DNA from: Dimorphilus gyrociliatus
Lineage: Eukaryota; Annelida; Polychaeta; Dinophilidae
Direction of reading: 5' to 3'
NCBI GenBank assembly: GCA_904063045.1
Contig: CAJFCJ010000052.1
Coordinates: forward strand, 28,110 to 92,109
DNA: 64,000 nt
The notes under the pieces were generated by a model. It saw only the letters and a program-made list of their open reading frames with translations. It searched no databases and was not told the DNA's origin. Of this stretch, positions 33,310-44,109 are shown in pieces (within the stretch, counting starts at the first letter, position 1; each line of letters opens with the position of its first letter). Made by a program: the position numbers and the translations under genes.

Positions 33310-34380
33310 GCTATACTCTGATTCTGTTTTTATTCTATTCGATATCCAACTAAAGTAATATACCTATAGTTTTGTAACAATGTATTTATTATGTCTCCTG
33401 GACGATATATTTAAAACACCTACAAATAGAAATTAATGAGAATATTTGTTTCATAAACCACTGATTCCTTGAATCATAGGAAATTATTATATTATGACCT
33501 AATACGAATAAAAAAGACTACCACTTTCGTAATGATAGTCTAAATGGAAAATTAGGATCTTGAAAATTATCCAAATCTAAAAATCGAACATTTGAATCGT
33601 ATTCTGAAGTGAAAACAGGTAAAGAAAAATGGAGGAAAGAGATGAAATAATTTAAGAGAAAGTATATCTCCCATATTTTTTATTCCCAACCTAAATCGGT
33701 TATAAGAGGTCTATGAGATCCAGAAAATTCTAATTGATGTATAGATTCTAAAGAAGATGAAAGAATTATTAAATATATGATTTTCATATTTTATTGCATA
33801 TATATATATATATATGTATATATGTAGTCGATAAGCATATCTCCTAAATTTGGCAGCGAGCCAAATTATTCGTTATACCAAGTTTACGTTCGCTATGTTA
33901 TAGTTAAAAATCAATTGTTTTTACACCCGCTTGTCATTTCTTTGTGTACGTGTGTTACTTATAATTACTGCTATATCACCAGTATAGACTTTAAAACCAA
34001 ACGCGCTGTACTGATAAGTTGTTGTAATAGCGACAACTTATGTCCGCAACCCGCTCAATGACTACATATAAACAGTCGCGATATTAAGTAATTATAACAA
34101 GAGTAAAAATGTCTAAAAATCGAAATATTTTGTTTTACAGACAAAGTGTATGGTTGTGAATAATTTTTTCTGTAGGATAGATGACTTGTGAAACATCATG
34201 CAAAATTTCAGATAAATATCTATATTTTAAGAATCACTTTTTCACTCTTTTTTACAATACTATGAATTTAGACAGCTATTAAGTAATTATAACAAATCAA
34301 TCGAGTTCGTGAAAAGTATTTATTTTAATTTATTTATGCATTTTCAGCTGGGTATACAATTTTATATGGCAAAATTATAA
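33310..34380. other. Intergenic, AT microsatellite, no gene
   Basis: Includes an AT/GTAT simple repeat at about 33798-33826. No exon or transposon end could be supported elsewhere in this stretch. Confidence 0.4.
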
Positions 34381-34384
34381 GTTT

Positions 34385-34630
34385 TAATATTTTGTATGCT
34401 TACCCCGTGCCTTTTTTATTGCATTTAGCCTTCTTTCGATAGAGGCATATAATGCTTGAATTTCGAAATTAGAAATTTTGAAGAATTCCTCCCTAAAAAT
34501 TTCTCAAAGCTCTTTTATATTTTTAGGTTGCCTAAGCATAGTTTTCTTCTTACAAATACCCCAAATGGGTTCAATAATATTGATATCTGGGCTATTTGGG
34601 GGCCAGTTTTGTAATAATTTCATTTCTTTT
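34385..34630 (-). pseudogene. Tc1/Tc3-like transposase C-terminal fragment
   Basis: The minus strand encodes NWPPNSPDINIIEPIWGICK and a basic helical tail (SIERRLNAIKKARGK). The first part is the second catalytic Asp and the Glu of a Tc-type DDE transposase (PDxNxIExxW), from a subfamily different from the 2.8-kb copy. One in-frame stop. Its edge coincides with the end of the Slo channel fragment next to it. Confidence 0.75.
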
Positions 34631-34639
34631 TTTATAAAG

Positions 34640-34988
34640 GGGTGCTAAATTAATAAGATATACTTTATTTTCATAACTTAACAACTGGACGGTAACTCTT
34701 ATTTCAGGTTGAAAGTTCTTAGCAGCTATTACTCTTAGAATATTAGAAGCATCTTCTTCATCTCTATCAACAGCTTGAGGATTAGCTAATGGTAAGAAGG
34801 CGTCGGCTTCTTTTAACTAAATGAAATAGAATTTCTCACTTTTCGACTATGACTTTATATTATGATATATAATATAATTTTAAGTTGAAATTATTAACCT
34901 TAACTCTTTCAAGATCGTTTGAATTCATTGGAGTATCATTAAAAAATAATTTTAACCAAAAAGCCCATTTACAATCAGCGGCAACAAA
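34640..34988 (-). pseudogene. Slo (BK-type) calcium-activated potassium channel, two-exon fragment
   Basis: Minus-strand exon 34905-34988 encodes FVAADCKWAFWLKLFF and TPMNSNDLER. After an 88-bp GT-AG intron, an exon ending at 34816 encodes EADAFLPLANPQAVDRDEED, then ASNILRVIAAKNF and VTVQLLSYENKVYLIN. This matches the RCK1 region of Slo1 channels (GTLMNPHDLARV, ADACLILANK, DAEDASNIMRVISIKNY). No other channel exons are visible on either side, and a transposase fragment starts where the exon should continue, so this looks like a gene shard. Confidence 0.7.
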
Positions 34989-35265
34989 CTATTTAATAAA
35001 AATTAATTTAATACAAAAAAAAGTCTTCCTGTCTTTTTGAAAAATTGAGGGAAAGAAGAGGTTGCCAAAAAAAAATAGAAATTAACAACTTAAAGAAAAA
35101 ACTATGTAACCCAAATGAGCCCTTTCTTTGTAAAACAGAAAATTGAATTAACAGGGAAAGAATTGATTTTAAAGCAATTTCGAGAAATTGTTGTTCAAAG
35201 CTGTGACGTTATTCCCTAGCAACCAGCTAAAAATATCCAAAAGATCCAAGTTGTTTTTTGTTATT

Positions 35266-35350
35266 GTACTGCTCTTGCTTGGCAAATGTATACATTTGCA
35301 AGTTACAACAGCCCTGGTTTTACTCAAACCTTTAAACAAAGTGGTTAATT
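35266..35350 (-). repeat. LTR 3'-end fragment
   Basis: The complement of the LTR terminus begins TGTACTGCTCTTGCTTGGCA and continues through AAGTTACAACAGCCCTGGTT. Only the last 85 bp or so are kept before the inverted-repeat element that follows. Confidence 0.65.
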
Positions 35351-35370
35351 TAAATGCTTTTCAACAGCTC

Positions 35371-35484
35371 ATTTGTACTTAGGAGGGTCTCCCCTAAGGG
35401 TTAGGGGTAGTGGAAAAGGTTAGGTACAGCTAAGATCTGGGTTAGGGTAAAAGCACTCATTTGTGGACGTTTTCTGTCGCATCC
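35371..35484 (-). mobile_element. Truncated inverted-repeat element, subfamily 1
   Basis: The right two-thirds of the element: from GTACTTAGGAGGGTCTCC through GGGTTAGGGTAAAAGCACTC to the end TTTTCTGTCGCATCC. The left inverted repeat is missing. Confidence 0.75.
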
Positions 35485-35499
35485 GTAAAAATGAAACAA

Positions 35500-36220
35500 A
35501 CTCTTGTAGCTTTTTATTCTCTTTCTATTAAATTGTTCAACAATTTCTTTCAATTCTATCCCATAATTCCTACTAATTAGTAATTGAACATCTATCATAT
35601 ACAGCATATTTAATCATATGTCAAACTTTTTCTATGGGTGACAGGTTAGGAGAATATATAGATTTTTGCTAAGATGAACAATATTCCATAAATAATTTAA
35701 ACAGTATAAATTTATAAAAGATGCTTCTGGAAAATGTGTATTAGTCATAGATTTATTCAATTCTACTTTATCAAAAATATAATCTAGAATATTCAAAATA
35801 AATTTGACCTCACTGTTTCAAAATCCTGCTTTTCAGAGAGGAGGTTCATTTGGGTTGCATAATTTTTTTCTTCCGTTTTTAAATTCTCTTCTTGGTGGGC
35901 AATCTCTTTACCATTTCTCTTTCGTTTTGAATCATAGAGATGATTTCGTCATAGGGAATCTCCCAGATTATAATTAAAAGGTATAAAAATGGTCAATTCT
36001 AACTCTCATACTGGCAGTTAGTCTTTTTTACCAAAAATCATTTATTAATGATTACTAATTGTGCTTATACACATTGTATTGACAGATTGTTAAAAAACGA
36101 AAAAAATATGCCTAAAAGGTGGGAGTTTCTACTTTCGTGTTATATCAAAATGGTGAAATTTTTTATCTAATATTTCTTTTATAGAAAAGCGAAAAAACAA
36201 ACAAGTTGACAACACCTTAT
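35500..36220. other. Intergenic, no gene recognised
   Basis: Stop-rich on both strands. No repeat ends or exons could be supported. Confidence 0.35.
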
Positions 36221-36224
36221 CACT

Positions 36225-38213
36225 ATGATAGATGATCAGTATTTGTTTAAATTACAACAGACAACAAACCTCCAACTTCTAAAATCAGAAATTACTGTAA
36301 TATTAAAATAGATGAACAGCATTTTTCTCGAATAAGTAACTTTCTTTCTCTCCAGGAATGCATTCGTCAATTGACAATGTTTACTTTGTTTGATCAAGTA
36401 GAAAAAAATGTAAATTTCTTTAAGGTAACGCTAAAAAAATAAAAACACAGACATTTACTTATAAAGACTTCTTCCTCAAAGATATTTATTAAAGAAGTTA
36501 ATGGAATAGTAAACAGAACTCAACATGTGATATCCATCTTTCTTGGAGAGTGTGATAGGTTAAAAAATGAGGAAAGAAACTTTTTTGTAATATCAGTAAA
36601 TCATATAAATGCACTGGATAATGTGTAAGTCAATAATTGCCATTTAAAAAGTCTTGTACAATTTTTAGAATATGTTTTAATATATTCATAAATCCAGAAT
36701 GTCTGAATTCATTAAATCAATACAACACTTTGATATGATCATACAAGACATGACTGAAAATGCAAAAATCTTGAAGTATTCTGATACTCTGAATTGTAAA
36801 GAGTTTTTTATGGAAAAACAGACTTTAATGACTTTAAATGTCGAACTAAAAACAGCTAAAGATACCCTATTTGTTGCCTTGCAGAAGCTAATAAGCCAAT
36901 TTCTTTTTATCCTGTTACCAACAACTGAAACTATCAAATTCGAAAATAGAGCTACTACCACAAATAATCAGTTTGCTTTACGTTTAATGTGCAGTGACAC
37001 TTTGAATGTGACTTGTTCTACAGGAATTTTCCAAATAAACGTTATGGAGAAGAACCAAACATTGAACGAAGCAGAAGGGCAATGGGTTGAACTTTCCTTT
37101 GAACTTCACAAAAACACTCCAATAAAAAAAATCATTTCGAATGGAATGGTTAATTTTCAATTTGATTTGAGCTTGTGTAAAACATCTTCAGGTAAAGATA
37201 GGCATAAATCAGATAAGGATAGTTCAGTTGCATCATTCAGATATTATTTAAGTATTAAATTGGAAAAATTTGAGTGGAATAATCGGGAATTTTATTTGCA
37301 TATCAATACGAGAATGTTTGCAATCATATCACAAACATCGCAAATTTATCAAGGTAAAGCCAATATATGGTGGTTTAACTTCTTTAGAGAAGACACTGAG
37401 AAACCTTGGAATGAATTTAAGAAAGTTCTGTTGGAATATTACCATACTAATACTGGAAAACGTTTAACATCTCAGCAAATCAACTATTTGAGACACAGAT
37501 TCAGTAAGGGTTTAACATTTCACAAACTAAATGATCACTTTTTCTTTATCTTTACTAATGTTGGAAAATGACGACAGTATTATCTCTTTTCATGATTTCT
37601 TAGTGGTATAAACAGAATATTATTCTAAAAATTTCATTGCACTTACCATGCTTTTTTCTATATAAAATAGAAAAAATATCCAGAGAAGCCCATAAAAGGA
37701 GAAAAAGCTCAAAAAACAAATTTTGAAAGGTTTTTTTTCAATTATTCAATCAATTTTATTGCGTTTCTTAATTAGATGAAGGAAATGATTATAATGCAAA
37801 TCGTGTGGAGTATCGAGTTTTTCTCGGAGCAAAACGGTATAACAATTACACTAATATGATAGGATGATTGCTTACTCGTAATGTTTTAAATTTCCAGTAA
37901 TCAAGATAACTTCATCCCGGAATTTGATGGAAGGCAAAGCGTAATTGAGCCATGTACACCTGATGTAAAAAATAAACCTCTTTCTGTTGGGCAAAACTTA
38001 CTTTCGCCTACGCCTGCTGTCCAAAGCTCCCCTACCGCATTCTCTTTAGAAAATAGTTTTTCCCCACAACCCAATAGTAATTTGTTTACAAGTCCGATGT
38101 CAGATTGTAACGTTTTGAAAAGCTTGCGTCTCCAACAACATAGTTCGGATGTATTGGAAACTGATGATTCTTTTAAACAATTTGTTGACAGTTTTGATGT
38201 GTCTTTCGAATAA
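36225..38213 (+). CDS. STAT-like transcription factor, divergent, SH2 domain not visible
   Basis: The main exon (36699-37571) contains a stretch resembling the STAT DNA-binding and linker domains: LHINTRMFAIISQTSQIYQG followed by KANIWWFNFF (compare the I-S-x-x-SQ...A-x-I-x-W-N pattern), then WNEFKKVLLEYYHTN and RLTSQQINYLRHRF, like the linker W...L...F...GLT-x-x-Q-L-x-x-L. Upstream exons (36225-36650) encode helical sequence (DDQYLFKLQQTTNLQ; ECIRQLTMF) that could be the coiled coil. The last exon (37898-38213) is Ser/Pro-rich with an acidic end (DDSFKQFVDSFDVSFE), like an activation domain. I cannot find an SH2 domain between 37571 and 37776; frames there are broken. Either the copy is decayed or the SH2 is very divergent. 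Confidence 0.45.
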
Positions 38214-38269
38214 CCTTAATGATAAGGTAAACTATCACTCTGCAGATTTTTTATTTGATCCTATTAATT

Positions 38270-38485
38270 CAATACAAATTGATTTTTGTGTAACAAAAAC
38301 TACAAGTCATGCATACATGTTCCAATCTATAAAAATATGTTGCATTTTTAGTGTATGTGAGTGTCTCTTCAAGGCAAATTTAAAATAAACGATGGTCATT
38401 ATTTTACACCTTTTATATAGCCCTGATTTGACACCATCTGATAATTATCTTTTTGGAAGATTGAAAAGTCATATCAGAGGTATAA
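38270..38485 (+). pseudogene. mariner-type transposase remnant
   Basis: The last part encodes YSPDLTPSDNYLFGRLKSHI, the second and third catalytic Asp region of mariner transposases (YSPDLAPSDYHLF). The upstream 120 bp resembles a sequence at about 51460-51560, which is probably another fragment. Confidence 0.65.
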
Positions 38486-38504
38486 ACTATTAAAATTGTT
38501 TTAT

Positions 38505-38800
38505 TTAAAACACGATATCTTCAAAAAAGAAATAACCCTGTCTTAAAATTGAATTGTGATCAAATTCTCTATTAAAACAGATTCGAGTTTTGTGCAAACA
38601 TTCAATAGTTTGTAAAATAGTTTTTATACAAAAGAAAAATTCAAAATTGTCATGAAAATACTTTTCAAATGTAAACTGATTTCTTTCAATTTCAGTATTC
38701 TTTTTGAAATGATGAAATTGTATCATTCCTGCTACTTCATTTTTTCCTCTCATTTCATTTTGGAAACATTTTAAAACTGTGAGTTTGTGGTAAAACAAAA
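38505..38800 (-). CDS. Locus C kinase-like domain
   Basis: Encodes FTFEKYFHDNFEFFFCIKTI, LQTIECLHK (helix E) and then RICFNREFDHNSILRQGYFF ending FEDIVF. Aligned with kinases, CLH-x3-I is the helix-E end. The catalytic loop HRDLKxxNIL is replaced by FNREFDHNSIL, and DFG is not visible. It occupies the same place after TM7 as the kinase-like domain of locus B, which supports both calls. Confidence 0.5.
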
Positions 38801-39432
38801 CAAAAATAAAAACAAGTTCCTACTTAAATTGAAGAAAAATGAAAAAGAAAATGCATCAAACTTTTTATAATATTTTTTTCAATATTTTTTTCAACTTCAT
38901 TTTTTCTACAAAAAAAGAAAAGAGAAAAAGACTTTTGTCAGTAAACTGAAGGTTTTTTTTGTATATATTTAAAAATTTTTACATTCTCTCCCTTTTTTCT
39001 TTAGTCCTTTTAGCTTTATTATAAATTTCACCAAATATATAAATTATTGGATTTACAGTGGAATTTAATGGTATAAAAATTAATATTAACCAATTATATG
39101 CTTCATGGTTTATTGGTAAATTTTTAAATAATATAAAGATCAATAAGATCAGTACACGAGTTGATCACATGTTTATTAGGTAGGCAAATTTCAACGTTGG
39201 ATGAATAAATCCAAATAAAACAGCATAGTTCAAAGAATAAACTATACACGACCTTGACATTTGTCAAATTTTTAAAAAGTATTTTAATATTGTTCAAGGG
39301 AAAAACTGTATTATTCAAATGAAATTGTTGAACATTGTCGATTCGTCAGACAACAAATAACAATCTTGAAAACCATCGCATTCAATATCCGATGTAAAAC
39401 ATTCTCCATCGCAAAAATACTGTTGATTACCT

Positions 39433-40014
39433 TTACATTCTGTACAATTTAAGAGTTAGGTAACTAAGTGTATAACATAAATAATATATTAATGATGAAT
39501 CAACTGTTTTGGTCCATACGCAATGGTTCTCATCGGAACTATCAAAGCAATTTCGTTCATTGTTACATATGAAATCTTTACGAATACATTGATTGTTATT
39601 ACATTTTCTGTTACAATAAAAAAATAGACACGCATTTAAATATTTGAAAAGCAAAAGCAAAATAAAAACTCACTTAAAACCTTCGATGCATTCTTGGTAT
39701 TCTGAAGAGAAAAAATGAATTACTCTTTTTCTTCAAAAAATCAACAAACTGACTGCAAAATTTTTCATCCAATTTATTGTGACAATCAAATACAAAATTA
39801 CAAACAAATTGGTATTGAATGATTTGAGTGTTATCACAATAAAAACACAATTTGTATTAGTAGCACACTTCAATTCGTCATCTTTATCTTTACAATCCGA
39901 ATATCCATCACACAAGTATAAAATGTTAATACAAACCTTTGAGGAGGTGCATAGAAAACTATTTAATGGACATTTAGAAAAATTTCCAATGGATAATAAA
40001 TCATTTATTTCCAT
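39433..40014 (-). CDS. Locus C LDLa modules
   Basis: Two clear LDLa modules: CINILYLCDGYSDCKDKDDE (about 39890-39940) and CIRKDFICNNERNCFDSSDE (about 39530-39590). A third, weaker one ends near 39350-39420 (CDGECFTSDIECDGFQD). Spacing and acidic residues match those of loci A and B. Confidence 0.7.
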
Positions 40015-40129
40015 TCCAAATTTTGTTCCTGAATTAAAATGATTTAAGTTGTTTTGGAAGAAATTATTAATAATTTTTTTTCTTGACCTACTAATTCAAA
40101 ACAGAAAAAATATTTAAATAATCTTCCTG

Positions 40130-40790
40130 TACAAGATGTTCCAAATGCATAGATATTTTTTACACGATTATCATAACTACCCACAGCATGGCAATCAATT
40201 TGTGGATCTTCAGATGAAAAATGACGATCTTGTATTCTATGAGTTAAACCGCTTGAGTATACTCTATGAAGATGACCTCTTTTATCTCTCGAATTGATTA
40301 GAACTATTATAAGATGTTTTTTATTGTTTGGTGTTTGTGTCTAGAATTATAATTCATTTTCAAAATATTTTTACCACTCGGAATTTCTTGGGATGTCCAC
40401 TATACAGCTAAAATGAAAAAAAAGTGCAAATTGACACTACTCTCAAAATATCTTATTCTCCTTCCAACCCTAACCCTGACAACAGTTGACCTTAATTCCA
40501 TCTGTCTTATTGGCTATTGATGGATTTTTCTTCTAGTCAACTATAATATTCATTTAAAAAAAAAAACCTTGGTGAATGTAATCTTTTGCCATGTCATTAG
40601 ATAGATACGATAACGATAATAGATATCTAAAGACAAAAATTTGTCCAGCTCCGTCGAATATTGTTAAATTATTCCTTTTGCATCTTTCATTGATTTCATT
40701 TATCGATGTCAAATATTTCGATTTAAACATATAAAAACAGTAATCTTGGTATAATAGGCCTTTTTCCTGGGAACAATCTAAAAATTGTTG
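40130..40790 (-). CDS. Locus C C-type-lectin-like domain
   Basis: An exon (about 40570-40780) encodes LLYQDYCFYMFKSKYLTSIN followed by RCKRNNLTIFDGAGQIF, the same pattern as locus B. The next exon (about 40130-40330) encodes PQIDCHAVGSYDNRVKNIYA and a final FGTSC, fitting the C-terminal disulphide half. No EPN/QPD or WND calcium motif is seen. Confidence 0.5.
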
Positions 40791-42193
40791 GGTTAGGGTT
40801 AATTATTATTGTATGTCTTCAAATACAAGCAACCTTTAGAGTATTTTCTATTATCGCATTCGATATATGGTTGAAAATTAACATTAGCTTCAAAACCATA
40901 ATTTCTAAGCACAAGTTTATTACATTAACAGATTATTCTAACTTTTGATATTAAAATCTCTCTCTCTCTCTCTTTACCTTCTTCTATTATCACCCAAGTT
41001 TTTGATTAGAGTTGGATTTTTTTTAAACTGTGAAAACAAAAGAAAAAGTGAAAAAAAAACATAGAAGTTAGGCTTTTGACATTTAAATATTAACAATTTT
41101 GGGTGAATCGCTTAATTTGCGTCTAAACTATTATTTTTATTACAGGAAAATGAAAATAGACTATACGAAAAGTATTCCCTTGTTTTAAATTGTTTTCCAA
41201 ATTTTCCGTATTTATATCCAAAATATTTGCAAACAACTTCAATCACGTGTTGGTATAAATATAAAGGATTTATATTTGACCAATCATCTTCATAATAGAT
41301 TTGTAAGACACCTTTAAAACTTTTTTGTTTCTTTCTAATTCTAAGTTTTCTCCTATAAAGCACCCCATCTTTTAATAATGACCCATGTCTGGAATGGAAT
41401 AATCTGTAACTCATATCTAGAGAGAGAAAGTGATCAAGATGAAATGCGAAATAGACTAAAAAAAAAACTCAATTTTACTCTGAGTTATTGGATTTTTTTC
41501 TTCGCAGAAAACCCGATAGGAAACTTGAGAAAAATTCGACCATATTGGTTCGCAGTCTACATTTTCATCATTAAATTTCCATTTACAATTTGTCAATTTA
41601 AAAAAGAGTTTAATGTAGAAATTATTTGGAAAAAGTACTCCACAATAATGCTAGAAAAGATAGATATTTTTCTATCAATCAATCAATCAATGTTGAAATT
41701 TTTTGTAAGTTTCTTACATTTTCCTTTATCATATTTGTATTAAAGAATCGATATTTTGCATTTGGCTCTTTGGGATATAAATTCATATTCATTTTTTGAC
41801 ATATTGAATGAATTATCTTATATTGATCATCATTTAAATCGAATGCATAGGGAAGTGGACCATAACTTTTCGACTCAAAATAGAAAAGTATTTTGGTGGA
41901 TATTTTTTAGATTCATCTACTACTCTATGTCCAAAAAGATTAATATAGTAATCACTAGCCAACTTTCTCTCAAGTTCTATAAAAGTATTAACAATTATAA
42001 AAAAAAAATTCCTCTTTATTGAAATTTCAAACCTTTCAATTCTGAAAAATTACAAATTATTTCTTCATAATTCTCTTTGTTGTTATTATTATAGAATATT
42101 TTAAATTCATACAAGTTTAAGAGGCCAATTCTAATATCATTTGAAACATATACTGCAATTTATTTGATATTTATTATAAATATAATTTTCTTT

Positions 42194-42393
42194 GGATGTG
42201 GTAGAAAACGGCCATAAATCTATGGTTTTACCCTAACCCTAACCCAGCCCTTGTTTTTGCCTAACCTTTTTGACTACCCCCAACCCTTTGATGGTTAAGA
42301 ACATATCAACAGTTATCTTATTCCTCCTAACCATTTCCCAGGCTGAAATCTAACTTTCAAATATTTCATTTATGGCCGTTTTCGACCAGTCCC
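42194..42393 (+). mobile_element. Inverted-repeat element, subfamily 2, perfect 9-bp TSD
   Basis: 200 bp, starting GGATGTGGTAGAAAACGG and ending TTTCGACCAGTCCC. It is flanked by identical ATTTTCTTT (42185-42193 and 42394-42402). The interior holds CCCTAACCCTAACCC. It lies in an intron of receptor locus C. Confidence 0.9.
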
Positions 42394-43800
42394 ATTTTCT
42401 TTTTATTTTAGTCCTATACTATAAAATTTTGGTATTAATGATAGAAAATATCCATCACTAACAGACTTGGATTTTACTCTAACCTTTTACAAAATATTAT
42501 GAAACATTTTGGATATTTTCTCTCAATCCTAAGAAATCATTTTTTGAAAATTTTCTTACTTTCTTCTTTTCTTATATAGAATTGAGTTTTACTACAAAAA
42601 AATTGTCTATTTTCTTTTCTAGCAACAGTTTTGTAAATTGTATTATTTTTTTGTTTTCTATAAACTTGAAAATGTTTATAATTTGATGTTAATGCAAAAA
42701 TGTCTGTTAAAATAAAAAAGTGAAAAAAAATACAAGTTATTGTCAAAATATCAAAAAAGAAGGAAAAATTTCATTAAACCCAACATTCTGTTTGTTTTTT
42801 AAAACATTTCAAGCACAAAAGTCCAGGGAAATTGTTACATTTTTTATAATGATAACTGTATAAATATAAAAACATAAGAAATAATTGAAAAATTCAAATA
42901 TTTAAAAAGATGTTGGCTATTTACAAATAAAGCTTAGTATGTAAACCAAGTACATATCTCCAATTTGTCACTAGTTTAGCTAGAAAAAAAATAGATAAAA
43001 AATAAATGTATACCTAGAGTTTTCTTATTTTCCTTTATTTAGTAGATTTGGTGGTGATGGAAAGAATACAAAAAAATTCTACCCTAATCCAAAAAAACAC
43101 CACCACCAAATCTTTTGACGCCATTTTGTGGTGTTTAAATTTATTTGAAAATCTTACAATAATTGTCACCACAAGGCCTGACAAATTCATCCTATCACAA
43201 ATTTTATTTGTATTATTAATCATTATTTGGAAATAATTGATAAAAAACTCTTGTTTCAATGATTTAACAGAAACTTTTAAAATTCCGTATGAGTGTATAG
43301 AATCAGAGTTAATAATATTTAAATTATATTTAAATTCTGTTTTATTGAAAATGCTATAATCTTCAATATGAAAATTTGAAGTGAAATTATTCAGTAAAGA
43401 GAATAATGCAAGATAAATTGTGATTGTCATCATCATCCTAACTATAATTCTTTCTTTTTCATTTCTTTTCTATTCTTTAGTAAAACGCTAATCAATAAAA
43501 TTTTTTTTTCTTTAATTAAATTGTAATTTTATAGTTTAATGATAAAAATTTAATATAATTTTTTTTATCATAATTTTCCACTTGACTGCCAGATAAAAAT
43601 ATTGTTCTATGTGTATCTATATTCTAATGTTTGCTTCAGGTATCCAATAATTTTACAGTTAGTGAACTGTTCAGTTTATATTTATGTTTAGTAACAGGAT
43701 GAAATGTTATTTCAATGATTAAAGTCATTTTATTGTATTTTTCAATCAACTATAGAATATGGCTATAATGCAGAGGGTATAAACTACTAAATTGTTCTTA

Positions 43801-43905
43801 GATCCCATCTAAGGGTTAGGGGCATCTAAAAAGGTTAGATAAAAATAAGTGCTAGGTTAGGGTTAGGGTAAAACCATAGATTTGTGGCCGTTTTCTACGA
43901 CATCC
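43801..43905 (-). mobile_element. Truncated inverted-repeat element, subfamily 2
   Basis: The right half only: AAGGGTTAGGGGCATC, GGTTAGGGTTAGGG, then TTTGTGGCCGTTTTCTACG and the end ACATCC. It lies about 200 bp upstream of the NACHT-LRR start codon. Confidence 0.75.
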
Positions 43906-44109
43906 ATAAAATTTATATTCTTAATTTGCAAGTAAATTTAAAATTCATATTTTTCAATATTTCTGTATCAGTAAAAAAGATAATTTCATGTTTACTAATC
44001 ACTATTTTCTTATCACAACATAGCAACAGCAGGCCAACTATGACCAATTTACTTACTAATTTCATTTCTGTGACATCTTTTTTATACGGAAGAAATATTT
44101 AAAAAAATT

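Larger units (their letters stand above)
38505..43436 (-). pseudogene. Receptor locus C: SRCR-CTLD-LDLa-7TM-kinase-like receptor lacking TM1-TM6
   Basis: Minus-strand paralogue of locus B. In order: signal peptide MMMTITIYLALFSLLNNFTS (43436), SRCR-like exons (about 41490-41960, 41112-41400, 40790-40930), a C-type-lectin-like domain (about 40140-40750), LDLa modules (39433-40014), a short LRR/hinge (FFELCCFIWIYSS, VEICLP, VINSCTDLID; 39140-39300), then directly TM7 (LILIFIPLNSTVNPIIYIF; about 38980-39110) and a kinase-like domain (38505-38800). The membrane helices TM1-TM6 and most LRRs are absent. The junction shows a repeated TGATCTT, fitting a deletion, and the frame shifts there. The 3' end runs into a mariner remnant. 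A 200-bp inverted-repeat element lies in the first intron. Confidence 0.6.
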
